Shown here one piece after another: positions 7,082 to 15,427 of a stretch of 37,414 nt of DNA. Each line of letters opens with the position of its first letter. Position 1 is the first letter of the stretch. A model generated the notes under the pieces. It was given only the letters and a program-made list of their open reading frames with translations, searched no databases and was not told the DNA's origin. Origin of the DNA: Desulfobacteraceae bacterium (lineage in GTDB: Bacteria > Desulfobacterota > DSM-4660 > Desulfatiglandales > Desulfatiglandaceae); contig JAUWMR010000040.1 in NCBI GenBank assembly GCA_030613055.1, positions 1 to 37,414 of the forward strand, given 5' to 3'. The translations under genes were made by a program, and so were the position numbers.

Positions 7082-8146
7082 ATGGTACAGGCGATTTTTC
7101 GGTGGATTGGAGATGAAGCACTTTTGCATAACCTTGTGGAGGGATTCCCTACTATCGTTTTGGTGCTTGTGATTGCCGTCTGTATCCTGCTGCTGTCCAA
7201 AGGGGCCGACTGGATGATTGACGGTGCTGTTCAATTAGCCCGCAGGACCGGCCTGCCCAGAATCGTCATCGGCGCGACGATTATCTCATTAGGAACCACA
7301 ACGCCTGAGGCGGTTGTCTCGGTCATGGCTGCGTGGATGGGAAATCCGGGACTGGCCCTGGGAAATGGCGTTGGATCCATCATCGCAGACACGGGCCTGA
7401 TCTTCGGATTGACGTGCCTGCTGACTGCCGTGCCTGTGAATCGTTTTATTCTTAATAGAACCGGCTGGGTGCAGGTGGGGTCGGCGACGCTGCTCGTGAT
7501 TATTGCGGTTGTTGCCCTGGTCACTACGACCGGGGAGCCGATCCTTGGCAGGGGGGTGGGACTTTTCCTGTTAATACTTTTAGCCGGATATATGTACATG
7601 ACCTACCTCTGGGCAAAGCAGGGTGGTGATATGGCCATGGAAGGAGAAGGTGAGGATGATTCCGAAATGATGGGTACGGTGAAATGTTTGCTTATGCTCT
7701 TTGGTGGTCTGTTTTTGGTTGTGCTCGGGGCCAGGATTCTTGTTCCAAGCGCATCGGAGATTGCCCACAGAATCGGTGTGCCGGATGACATAATCGCCTG
7801 CACCATGGTGGCCTTTGGCACCTCCCTGCCGGAACTCATGACGGCCATTGCCTCGGTCAGGAAAGGGCATCCCGAGATCATGGTGGGCAATATCGTGGGA
7901 GCGGATGTCCTAAACTGCCTTTTCGTAATCGGGGCCGCTGCCGCGGCCAGGCCCCTGGCGATTCCAGATAACTTTTTCTATTTCCACTTCCCGACCATGC
8001 TCATCATACTTTATTCCTTCAGGGTCTTTATTTTTATGGGCAAGGAAGGCCGGTTCAAGAGATGGCAGGGGGCCTGGCTTTTGGGTGTATATCTAATCTA
8101 TGTGATCATGCAGTACGCGCTCAATGTTGGCACGGTACAGGGATAA
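7082..8146 (+). CDS. Calcium/sodium antiporter-family protein (CaCA, YrbG-like)
   Basis: A 354-residue inner-membrane protein with about ten hydrophobic segments in two homologous halves. The two alpha repeats that form the ion path are visible: GTTTPEAVVS (about residues 73-82) and GTSLPELMTA (about 250-259), each followed by a GN-x-x-G motif (GNGVGS and GNIVGA). This is the pattern of bacterial K+-independent Na+(H+)/Ca2+ exchangers. The acidic cytoplasmic loop (GEGEDDSE) lies between the halves. I choose ATG 7082 because AAGGAGAG precedes it; an upstream ATG at 7061 would place this signal inside the gene. The TauE-like and Cys-rich membrane genes follow, probably in one operon. Confidence 0.88.
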   Translation: MVQAIFRWIGDEALLHNLVEGFPTIVLVLVIAVCILLLSKGADWMIDGAVQLARRTGLPRIVIGATIISLGTTTPEAVVSVMAAWMGNPGLALGNGVGSIIADTGLIFGLTCLLTAVPVNRFILNRTGWVQVGSATLLVIIAVVALVTTTGEPILGRGVGLFLLILLAGYMYMTYLWAKQGGDMAMEGEGEDDSEMMGTVKCLLMLFGGLFLVVLGARILVPSASEIAHRIGVPDDIIACTMVAFGTSLPELMTAIASVRKGHPEIMVGNIVGADVLNCLFVIGAAAAARPLAIPDNFFYFHFPTMLIILYSFRVFIFMGKEGRFKRWQGAWLLGVYLIYVIMQYALNVGTVQG

Positions 8147-8195
8147 TAAGATAAATGCTTCAAGGCAAACAAGCTTTAGGATAGGGGGTAATAGC

Positions 8196-9230
8196 ATGGA
8201 AGAAAAAGAAAGGAGCATGGGCTGGGAGGTGGCCAGAGAACTCGAGGCGGAAAAGACGTTATTACAGAGGTTCGTTCCGGAGTGGAGGCAAATAAAAGGT
8301 GCCCTTTGGGGAATACTGGCGTTGTTCCTTGTTTTCCTGTTAGGATGCTGGTTAGCCGGAAACCCGTTCGAGGCCACGCAACGAATCCCGTCCGAAGTTG
8401 TCAAGTCGCACGGGTGGGTAGGAACAGATAACTGGGGCATTATCTGGTACGTGGTGGCTCTTGCCATGTTCTTTGAGTTTATGGATGCCTCGGCGGGTAT
8501 GGGGTTCGGAACCGCGCTCACTCCTCTCTTGTTAGTTGTGGGATTTGATCCCAAACAGATCGTGCCCGCCGTAATGATCCAGCAGGGTGTGGCCGGACTC
8601 GTGGGCGCCTTTTTGCACAGGGAGTTTGAAAACGTGGAATGGAAACTCAAGCCCATGTCAGAGACCATCAAATTGTGGCTGATCATTGCCATAGTGGGGT
8701 GTGTGGCCGTGGCCTTTTCCATAACCGCTGTCTATGCCTATTTGAATGTAGCAAAGGTGTGGATTAAGCTCTACGTGGCTGTTTTGCTACTCATGATGGG
8801 GGGTATCTCCCTGTATCAGGGCAGAAAGGAACGGCCCTACAGACCAAACAAGATGTTCTTGTTCGCTGCCTTAGCCGGGTTCAATAAAGGTGTCGGCGGC
8901 GGCGGATACGGTCCCGTGGTGACCATTGGCGGGCTTATCTCGGGCGTTCCGGTCAAGAGCATGTTAGCCGTGACGGCAATATCAGAGGGAACGGTCAGTA
9001 CCTTCGCGATCCTTGTCTGGATGGCCCTTTTGACGTCGGGTGTGACCATTGATTACATCTTGCTTCCATCGCTGATGATTGCCACCATGTTTACCGCGGT
9101 GGCCGCCCCTTATATGATACGGGTCTTTCCTGAAAAACTGTGGAAGATCGTGGTTCCGGCCTATTGCTGTGTGGTAGCAGCAATCTGCTTCTGGAAGATT
9201 ATCCCGGACGTGATAGCGAAGTTGAGTTAG
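8196..9230 (+). CDS. TauE/SafE-family anion exporter
   Basis: A 344-residue membrane protein of the TauE/SafE (DUF81) family, which exports sulfite or organosulfonates and related anions. Features are an N-terminal amphipathic part, one early membrane segment, then the family blocks: SAGMGFGTALTPLLL, QQGVAGLVGAFLHREF and GFNKGVGGGGYGPVVT with the glycine-rich stretch seen in both repeats. I prefer ATG 8196 (purine-rich AGGATAGGGGG upstream); an in-frame ATG at 8124 would overlap the antiporter. In sulfur-metabolising anaerobes a sulfite/sulfoacetate role is reasonable, but the substrate cannot be read from sequence. Confidence 0.85.
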   Translation: MEEKERSMGWEVARELEAEKTLLQRFVPEWRQIKGALWGILALFLVFLLGCWLAGNPFEATQRIPSEVVKSHGWVGTDNWGIIWYVVALAMFFEFMDASAGMGFGTALTPLLLVVGFDPKQIVPAVMIQQGVAGLVGAFLHREFENVEWKLKPMSETIKLWLIIAIVGCVAVAFSITAVYAYLNVAKVWIKLYVAVLLLMMGGISLYQGRKERPYRPNKMFLFAALAGFNKGVGGGGYGPVVTIGGLISGVPVKSMLAVTAISEGTVSTFAILVWMALLTSGVTIDYILLPSLMIATMFTAVAAPYMIRVFPEKLWKIVVPAYCCVVAAICFWKIIPDVIAKLS

Positions 9231-9249
9231 CCTTAATCCTTCCCCGTTA

Positions 9250-9269
9250 CCCCTCCCTGGCGGGAGGGG
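9250..9269. terminator. GC-rich hairpin between exporter and next gene
   Basis: CCCCTCCC, loop TGGC, GGGAGGGG. It is a strong 8 bp stem without a following T-run, so it may attenuate or protect mRNA ends rather than terminate fully. The next gene's ribosome binding site (GGGAGGAAG) starts a few bases later. Confidence 0.45.
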
Positions 9270-9291
9270 GATATGGGAGGAAGTAAAGCCT

Positions 9292-9825
9292 ATGAAGACG
9301 CCAGAATTGCATAACAGGGTTCCCTCAGGAAAAGGGAAGGGCAGTCAGGATTTCCTCAGGCAGCGATTGACTCATTTCGGTCTCACCATGATTGTTATGG
9401 GTATCTGTTTCCCCCTGTATTACCTGGGTCTTTTCGGGACCGTGGAGGGTCCACTTAACCCTGCCCAATTGGGCACTACACTCGCAGGTATAGGCGTTTC
9501 AAAGACCCATATGCTCGTGCTTTTTGTCTTTTTCCTGATCATTGCCGTCACATGGAACTGGATTTATAACTGGGTGAGCCTCCTTACGGGATCTCGCTTG
9601 ACCTGTATAAAAAAACTTGACAATGAAGGTGCCGTCTGTGGTGCTACGGTAACGCGAAAAAAGGTTTTACACAAAAAGACAGGCATAGTGGTTCCCCAGT
9701 ATGAATGCATTAATGGCCACAAACGCCCTGAGGCCCACTTCCATCCCGTTCAAAAGGGGACCTTAAGTCATACCCTATGGGTCATATCACTTCTGTTTTG
9801 CGGCATTATTTTTTTCCTGTCCTGA
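9292..9825 (+). CDS. Small membrane protein with Cys/His cluster, unknown function
   Basis: A 177-residue protein. Hydrophobic segments lie at about 29-49, 71-98 (FFLIIAVTWNWIYNWV) and 158-176. Between the last two is a soluble part with cysteines in the pattern C...C...C-x-x-x-H (LTCIKKL, AVCGATV and YECINGHKRPEAHFH), resembling a small zinc-ribbon or metal site. The start follows GGGAGGAAGTAAAGCCT. I do not recognise a named family. Its position directly after the CaCA and TauE-like genes suggests a shared transport or envelope task. Confidence 0.6.
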   Translation: MKTPELHNRVPSGKGKGSQDFLRQRLTHFGLTMIVMGICFPLYYLGLFGTVEGPLNPAQLGTTLAGIGVSKTHMLVLFVFFLIIAVTWNWIYNWVSLLTGSRLTCIKKLDNEGAVCGATVTRKKVLHKKTGIVVPQYECINGHKRPEAHFHPVQKGTLSHTLWVISLLFCGIIFFLS

Positions 9826-9937
9826 GTAAATTTGAATCTATTCTGATTTCATGGTATCCTGATAACTGTTCACGTACAAAAATTGTAACCCTGAACGTCT
9901 ACTGTTTACTTCCACCGGCCTAAAGGAGAGACTCGTT

Positions 9938-10780
9938 TTGAACGATAAAACCCGTGTGCTGCTTGTAGATGATGAAGAGCAATTTGCGCTTAACATGGCT
10001 AAGATATTGAAGGTCAGAGGATTTGACGTATCCAGTGTCTTTAGTGGATTTGAGGCCGTGGATGCCGTTAAATATGGAGGCGGTTTTGATGTGGTAGTAC
10101 TTGATGTCAAAATGCCCGGTATGGACGGCGTAGCCACTCTTGTGGAGATAAAAAAATGGGCCCCTGATACGGAAGTAATTATGCTTACAGGGCATGCCAC
10201 GATTTCTTCGGGCACACAGGCTATGCGCAAGGGTGCATATGACTACCTGATGAAGCCCTGCGATATCGAGGATCTGGTAGAAAAAATAAATGAGGCCCAT
10301 GAGGCAGAGAGCATCAAACGCCATCCGGTCATGTGGCCCCGGAAGATGGTCAGAGAAATCACCCTGCACTCCTTAAAGAAACTGATACCCGAAGACCCCC
10401 TTAATAAGGCATTGGAGATGATGGCGCGGGAAGCCGGAGAAGAGGCAATAGAAGAGATATATATACTGGACGATCGGGATTGTCTCCGGGGTGTTGTCAC
10501 AAAGCGGGATATTATAAATGAGGCCCAAAAGGCCAATCCTGAAGTATCACTCAACTGGCAAAGCCTTCTGGAAAACCCCCAGTTGCTCCCTCAAAAGGAA
10601 TTAAGCCGGATCATGCGGTCTGATCCTATTTCGATCCGGCCCAATGGGCATCTTACTGATGCGGCACAGCAAATGATTATGAATAATGTCAGGTGCATGC
10701 CTGTTCTCAGAGGGGGGAAGGCGATTGGCATCATCAAGATGCAGGATGTTTTTAATTATGTGGAACAAGAAATAGAATAA
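9938..10780 (+). CDS. Response regulator with CBS-pair output (REC-CBS-CBS)
   Basis: A 280-residue protein starting at TTG 9938, seven bases after AAAGGAGAG. The receiver (about 5-120) has acidic DDE, phosphoacceptor D56 in VVVLDVKMPG, and K in MKPCD. In place of a DNA-binding domain it has two CBS motifs (about 135-205 and 220-277; GVVTKRDI and AIGIIKMQDVF are the motif ends). CBS pairs usually bind AMP, ATP or S-adenosyl compounds. The product therefore seems to join a phosphorylation signal to adenylate sensing. The kinase-like gene at 11014 and the kinase at 15597 are candidate partners. Confidence 0.88.
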   Translation: MNDKTRVLLVDDEEQFALNMAKILKVRGFDVSSVFSGFEAVDAVKYGGGFDVVVLDVKMPGMDGVATLVEIKKWAPDTEVIMLTGHATISSGTQAMRKGAYDYLMKPCDIEDLVEKINEAHEAESIKRHPVMWPRKMVREITLHSLKKLIPEDPLNKALEMMAREAGEEAIEEIYILDDRDCLRGVVTKRDIINEAQKANPEVSLNWQSLLENPQLLPQKELSRIMRSDPISIRPNGHLTDAAQQMIMNNVRCMPVLRGGKAIGIIKMQDVFNYVEQEIE

Positions 10781-10804
10781 TTGTTGTAACTAATCAGGTT
10801 ATTT

Positions 10805-10962
10805 AGGCTGAAGGCTGAATCACAGATAAGGGCTAAGTGCTGAGGACTGAGGACTAAGCCTGCCCGCCGTCCTGCAGTCGGGGGCTAAGCTTTTTTCTTA
10901 GTCCTCAGTCCTTTCACCTCAGTCCTGATACCTTCTACCTTCAGTCTAAACACCTTCAGCCT
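10805..10962. repeat. Inverted heptamer-periodic repeat, no gene inside
   Basis: The left half runs in seven-base steps (AGGCTGA twice, then degenerate units, then TGAGGAC twice and TAAGCCT). The right half carries the complements. A perfect 15 bp pair (10844-10858 with 10897-10911) forms the core, and TTCAGCCT at 10955-10962 pairs with AGGCTGAA near 10812. Between them is a GC-rich centre with an additional short palindrome. Same architecture as the arrays at 29723-30280, but without a coding sequence. Confidence 0.7.
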
Positions 10963-11013
10963 GACTACGTGAGTAGTCACTAATTGTTTATATGATGGGA
11001 GGAGAATAAGGCC

Positions 11014-12684
11014 ATGTTAGATGTCCCGGATAGCTTTAATCAGACTCAGGAAGGGGATTTTCCCTATTTTCGCCGTGTTTGGAACAGGGTCGTGGCAGCG
11101 CTCATGGCGGTCTCTTTCATTCCGCTTATATTGATTGGCGGGGGAATGTATTACTATGCAATGACCGCCCTGAAGGTAAAAGCCTTAGCGACCCTCCGTA
11201 TGGAAGTGAATCACCATAAGGAGACTATTGATCAATTCTTAGCGGAACGTACCATGGACCTTAAGGCCGTGTCTGCAAACCTGGGCCTGAACTCTCTAAT
11301 CCGTCCGGAGATTCTTAAGAGCGTTTTTCTATCTCTGCGCTCTGCCGATGGCAGGCTATGCTTTATGGATCTGGGTATTATTGATGATCAGGGCAGTCAC
11401 TTAGCCTATGTGGGGCCTTTTGATCTGATATCAAAAAACTATAAGGATGCTGAATGGTTCAAGGCCGTTATGGAACGTGACGTTTATATCAGCGATGTGT
11501 TCTTAGGTTTTCGCAATGTGCCCCACTTTGTTATTGCCGTCAAGCAGGTAAGCAACGAGGGGACCTGGATCATACGGGCCACTGTTGATACCGTGTACTT
11601 CGATAACATTGCCTCCAAAACCCCCGGCAAAAGGGGCGGGGATGCGTATCTCGTTAACAGAAACGGTGTTTTTCAGACCATCCCCCGCCTTAGGGGGCAG
11701 CTAATGGAACAGTCAGAGTTTAAGCATCCGGTATTTTTTAAAGGGATCAAATTAGAGGAACAACATGACCAGATCCGTGCCACGGCCTGGCTCGGAAACG
11801 TTCCCTGGCTATGTGTGGTGAAAATTGATCAGGATGATATCTTCGCGGCCCTTAAACGTGTCCGTAATATTGGCATATACGTCTTTGTATTGGGGGCCAT
11901 CCTGATTGTCTTGACCGTCCTTTTTACCACCAATCAACTGGTCTCGAGCCTGGAGACAAAGCGGCGAAGTATCCGGTTTTTGGATAAGCAACTTCGCCAC
12001 ACCAGTTATATGGCGTCATCAATGGAGCTGTCTTATGGTTTTTTCCGGGAGGTTAAGGATACGTTAATCAATATTGATGTAGCTGCTGCATTGATTCATG
12101 ATCTGATCGGTAAAGAGGATTCAGGTGAAATCCAAAAGAGCCTGGATCAGATCAGGTCTGAGGTGTCGCGAAGCCGGAAGTCGATTGACAAATTCGTCAG
12201 GTTTATTAGCCCAGGCGAACCGGTAATCATGGACGTGGATATTAATGAGATATTAGATGATCTGCTCGAATTTTTAGAAAAAGAACTCCATTTTAACAAT
12301 ATTGAAGTGATAAGAGATTACAAGGACAATCTCCCTGTGATCCGTAGTGATAATTCCAAACTGCGCCAGGTTTTTCAAAATATTGTCTTAAATGCCATGT
12401 CCGCTGTAGAAAAAGACGGACAAATAAATTTCACGACCCGCGCTGACCAGAATGGAGTTATAGTCTCAATTAGCGATAACGGGCCGGGTATTCCTGAGGA
12501 AAACATAGAGAAGCTCTTTGATCCACTTTTCACAACCAAACCGGAAGGAACGGGTTTGGGACTTTCTATTTGTCTTAATATCCTGGAAAAATTAGGGGGC
12601 AAAATATCTGTCACAAGTAAGCTTGGCGAGGGGGCTAATTTTGTTATCAATCTTCCTTTTCAATTCAGATCTTCCGGCAAATGA
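11014..12684 (+). CDS. dCache sensor histidine-kinase-like protein lacking the phosphoacceptor His
   Basis: A 556-residue protein with membrane segments at about 27-49 and 284-306 enclosing a dCache-type periplasmic sensor (about 50-280; GIIDDQGSHLAYVGP and FLGFRNVPHF). A HATPase domain follows (about 440-552) with N460, DNGPGIP (488-494), FDPLFTTK and GTGLGLS (512-518). The dimerisation helix aligns with that of the paralogue at 15597, but where that protein has [10 protein letters not shown] this one has GFFREVKDTL, so the phosphorylated histidine is R345 (CGG at 12046-12048). It should bind ATP but not autophosphorylate on the usual site. It may modulate the paralogue, act as phosphatase, or be decaying. 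Start follows GGGAGGAGAA. Confidence 0.88.
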   Translation: MLDVPDSFNQTQEGDFPYFRRVWNRVVAALMAVSFIPLILIGGGMYYYAMTALKVKALATLRMEVNHHKETIDQFLAERTMDLKAVSANLGLNSLIRPEILKSVFLSLRSADGRLCFMDLGIIDDQGSHLAYVGPFDLISKNYKDAEWFKAVMERDVYISDVFLGFRNVPHFVIAVKQVSNEGTWIIRATVDTVYFDNIASKTPGKRGGDAYLVNRNGVFQTIPRLRGQLMEQSEFKHPVFFKGIKLEEQHDQIRATAWLGNVPWLCVVKIDQDDIFAALKRVRNIGIYVFVLGAILIVLTVLFTTNQLVSSLETKRRSIRFLDKQLRHTSYMASSMELSYGFFREVKDTLINIDVAAALIHDLIGKEDSGEIQKSLDQIRSEVSRSRKSIDKFVRFISPGEPVIMDVDINEILDDLLEFLEKELHFNNIEVIRDYKDNLPVIRSDNSKLRQVFQNIVLNAMSAVEKDGQINFTTRADQNGVIVSISDNGPGIPEENIEKLFDPLFTTKPEGTGLGLSICLNILEKLGGKISVTSKLGEGANFVINLPFQFRSSGK

Positions 12685-12773
12685 TTGTCCAAAGCTTTTT
12701 CAGTTCATTATGTTTATTGCATTCCCCCTGACAGAATTGGAACTTTTTTTTCGGAGACCAGGGTTCTTCGTCC

Positions 12774-14129
12774 ATGATTAAAAGGGAAAATATCAAGCAG
12801 GCAATTGATGCCATTTCACAACGTGATCCCGAGATAGGGTATTCACTGAATGAGATGCTTGGAACAGGCCAGATAGATGTTTCCTCAATTAGTGAAGACC
12901 CCTCCCAGGGCGATGATCTCCACTTCTTTTTTAACAAAGAGAAAATCCCTATTAACAAATTCCTTTTTTTTAACGAGGGCACAGTTCCTTTAGAGCAGGG
13001 CCTTGTGATCAAATATGGCGAAATGACAAAAAAGCAGGAACTTCTGAAAGAGGAAGATTCTATTGATTATCTCCAGGCTGCAAAGGTGATTCGAAAGGCG
13101 GGTCTGAAATTCATGGTTATTCATGAGATCGACTACGCTATTAAATGCTTGAGGAGAAATCCGGTAATGCCGGAGACAAACACCGATCTTGAAAATGATA
13201 ACCATAACGGTGAAATAAGAGCGCCATCTGATGAGAGACTTGTTTCCTTATTAGAGGAAATTAAACAAGACACAAAGCCCCTTGAGATACCCGGAAAAGG
13301 AGACGATCCTGCCGTATTATTTCAAGGCGTGATTAATGGTGCCACGCCTGCCTATTTTGTGCGCTTTCCCTTTCGTATGGACAGCCTGATGCAGATAGCT
13401 GACATGAACCTGGAGTTTTTTCATGTGCGATTCCTCTTAAACTGCCTTGCGCGGGGGCTGGAAAAGAACCTGTTTGTGTGTTTAGCAGATGGAAAAATCT
13501 TGGGTCTGGTCTATCTTGCTCTAAAAGAGCATATGTTTATCAGGGGCCTGGAAATAAAATACATCGCCACACTGCGCGGGAAGACTGGTGACCAAACAGG
13601 AGCGTCCGCTAAAGTTCCCAGGGGTGCTGGCGCCTTTCTGGTGGCCGGGGTCTGGTTGCTGTTAAAGGCCGGGCCTGCGAATATCAGGGAGATCATTCTT
13701 GATTCGGAGATAGGGGCAAGGGGGTTTTATGAGGCCGCGGGTTTTCAATCCAGGGGGCTTTCCGAGTATGTATTAAAAGTCCCTAAAGGACGCTTACTGA
13801 AAGCCATTATAATCATGGCAAACAACTTAAAGGACTTGGGTGAAAGTGCTGTTAGCGAGATCAAGGTAATTATCGAAAAACAGATTAAAGGCCTGCGCAA
13901 AAAGCCAAAGAATGAGAAGAAAATTTCAGCGAGAAAATTGACGATTGACTCTGTAAAAGAGTGTCTGAAAGCAGATGCTCATCCGGAGCTTGCAGGGACA
14001 GCAATGGGCATGCTGATGAAATATAATAAAAAGATACCGGAATCAGAAGAACTTATTCAATTTGCATCTGAATACGGTTCTGATGAAACAAAGGCGCATA
14101 TTATATGCAACCGCTACTTGTTGTCATAG
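12774..14129 (+). CDS. GNAT-like acetyltransferase domain protein
   Basis: A 451-residue soluble protein. Residues about 185-345 look like a GNAT N-acetyltransferase: LFVCLADGKILGLVYL (beta strands before the acetyl-CoA site), PRGAGAFLVAGVWLLL (in the place of the pyrophosphate-binding loop and helix), and EIILDSEIGARGFYEAAGF (the usual SENPARRLYEKLGF-like end). The N-terminal 180 residues are unrecognised; the C-terminal part (about 350-451) is basic and helical. The gene overlaps the deacetylase gene by 25 bases, which suggests a paired acetylation/deacetylation function like AcuA with AcuC of Bacillus. It is not an AcuA orthologue by length. The ribosome binding site is weak. Confidence 0.6.
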   Translation: MIKRENIKQAIDAISQRDPEIGYSLNEMLGTGQIDVSSISEDPSQGDDLHFFFNKEKIPINKFLFFNEGTVPLEQGLVIKYGEMTKKQELLKEEDSIDYLQAAKVIRKAGLKFMVIHEIDYAIKCLRRNPVMPETNTDLENDNHNGEIRAPSDERLVSLLEEIKQDTKPLEIPGKGDDPAVLFQGVINGATPAYFVRFPFRMDSLMQIADMNLEFFHVRFLLNCLARGLEKNLFVCLADGKILGLVYLALKEHMFIRGLEIKYIATLRGKTGDQTGASAKVPRGAGAFLVAGVWLLLKAGPANIREIILDSEIGARGFYEAAGFQSRGLSEYVLKVPKGRLLKAIIIMANNLKDLGESAVSEIKVIIEKQIKGLRKKPKNEKKISARKLTIDSVKECLKADAHPELAGTAMGMLMKYNKKIPESEELIQFASEYGSDETKAHIICNRYLLS

Positions 14130-15157
14130 ACGAACGCTTTACGCAACATCTGGATCATGTTCCTCATCTGGAGAACGCCAGACGGGTCAAGGCGATGACG
14201 TCAGTACTTGATAATCCTTCCCTTGACGGCAAGTTATCGGAGGTAGTGCCGAGGCTGGCCTCACTGGAGGAACTCGCCCTGGTGCACACTGCCGATCATA
14301 TTGAACGCATAGCGCAAACTGCCGGCAAATCGCTTACCTCTCTGGATCTGGATACCCAGACCTCTGAGATGTCTTATGATGTGGCACGGCTGTGTGTGGG
14401 TTCGGTTTTCAGCCTTCTTGATGAGATCATGAGCGGAAAGGCCAGGCGGGGCTTTGCCTGCATCCGTCCGCCAGGTCATCATGCCGAACCGGACAGGGCC
14501 ATGGGCTTTTGCCTTTTTAACAATGTGGCATTAGGGGCAAGATACCTGAAGGAACATTATTCGGTCGAAAGGGTAATGATTGTGGATATGGATGTGCACC
14601 ACGGAAATGGAACCCAGATCGCCTTTTATGATATGGACGAGGCCCTGTTTATCTCCCTGCATCAATTCCCGTTTTACCCAGGAACCGGCAATTTTGGCGA
14701 GGTGGGCCGGGGAAAAGGAGAGGGATTCACTATCAATGTTCCATTAGGAAAAGGACATGGGGACCGGGATTTTGCAGGGATTATCCATTTTCTGCTAAAT
14801 CCCTTAGCCCGGTCCTATCACCCGGATATAATACTGGTATCCTGCGGCTTCGACCTTTATATGTATGACCGCTTAGGTGGAATGAATGTCACGCCGGAGG
14901 GATATGCGCTTATGACTTTTTTTTTACTGGATATAGCGGAAAAGGTCTGCGATGGGCGAATCGCATTCATTATGGAAGGGGGCTACAGCCTGAAGGGTAT
15001 CAGAGAATGTGGACTCCGTGTCATTAAAGAGCTTTGCGACGTGCCCACCCTGTCCAGGAAGAAAATAGACAAAATTATAGGGAACTCCGCCAGAAGACTA
15101 CCCGCAATTGAAAAGGTGATAGAGATCCAGAAAGAGTACTGGAAAATACTCCGGTAA
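14105..15157 (+). CDS. Histone-deacetylase-family (AcuC-like) protein deacetylase
   Basis: A 350-residue zinc-dependent deacetylase of the HDAC/acetoin-utilisation family. Visible active-site features: the RPPGHHAE motif (His pair at 125-126), zinc ligands D163 and H165 in DMDVHHGNG, D250 in SCGFDLY, and the transition-state Tyr (Y294) in EGGY. Length is standard. Family members remove acyl groups from lysines, polyamines or small amides; next to a GNAT-like gene and near acs, acetyl-lysine of metabolic enzymes is the likely substrate (inference). It overlaps the GNAT-like gene by 25 bases and is thus translationally coupled. A hairpin follows directly after the stop. Confidence 0.9.
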   Translation: MQPLLVVIDERFTQHLDHVPHLENARRVKAMTSVLDNPSLDGKLSEVVPRLASLEELALVHTADHIERIAQTAGKSLTSLDLDTQTSEMSYDVARLCVGSVFSLLDEIMSGKARRGFACIRPPGHHAEPDRAMGFCLFNNVALGARYLKEHYSVERVMIVDMDVHHGNGTQIAFYDMDEALFISLHQFPFYPGTGNFGEVGRGKGEGFTINVPLGKGHGDRDFAGIIHFLLNPLARSYHPDIILVSCGFDLYMYDRLGGMNVTPEGYALMTFFLLDIAEKVCDGRIAFIMEGGYSLKGIRECGLRVIKELCDVPTLSRKKIDKIIGNSARRLPAIEKVIEIQKEYWKILR

Positions 15158-15178
15158 TAAAATCGCAAAGCGATTTTA
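15158..15178. terminator. Hairpin after the deacetylase gene
   Basis: TAAAATCGC, loop AAA, GCGATTTTA begins right after the stop codon and forms a 9 bp stem ending in U-rich bases on transcription. It is a plausible intrinsic terminator for the GNAT-deacetylase unit. Confidence 0.55.
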
Positions 15179-15427
15179 AAACCATGTCCTCCCACGCATA
15201 GCGGGATCTTCGATGGGCGTGGATTCTTTACTGAACAGACACTGTCATCTGCTCGTTTACACCATCCATATCCACCGCATTATTCAGAATAATAAAATCA
15301 TTTAAAATCAATTAGATAGGTGATTTATGGGGCGCAGTGTTTTATTTGAAATCCGTGGCACATATCTTGAGTAAATAAAAGCAGGAGTTTACATGATCAG
15401 GGTGTTGTAGTGTTTGGCCTAAAAGGT
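15179..15427. other. Non-coding stretch before the mini-inverted-repeat element
   Basis: No coding potential is seen. It contains an imperfect hairpin near 15190-15223 (CCCACGC/GCGTGG) and the -24/-12-like site at 15356-15370. The rest is AT-rich. Confidence 0.5.
15356..15370 (+). promoter_or_regulatory. Possible sigma-54 (-24/-12) promoter upstream of the sensor kinase
   Basis: TGGCAC, spacer ATATC, TTGA. The -24 part is perfect; the -12 part has A in place of C. It lies about 230 bases before the kinase start, with a mini-inverted-repeat element in between. Two sigma-54 activators are coded in this window. Confidence 0.35.

Noticed and set aside
8124-8195. Start of the TauE-like gene at 8124
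   Set aside because: It would overlap the antiporter end and lacks a ribosome binding site; the residues look non-coding, and ATG 8196 has a purine-rich signal.
8093-8722. Long minus-strand open frame opposite the TauE-like gene
   Set aside because: It lies antisense to a well-supported membrane protein and shows no domain pattern; low stop frequency comes from base composition.
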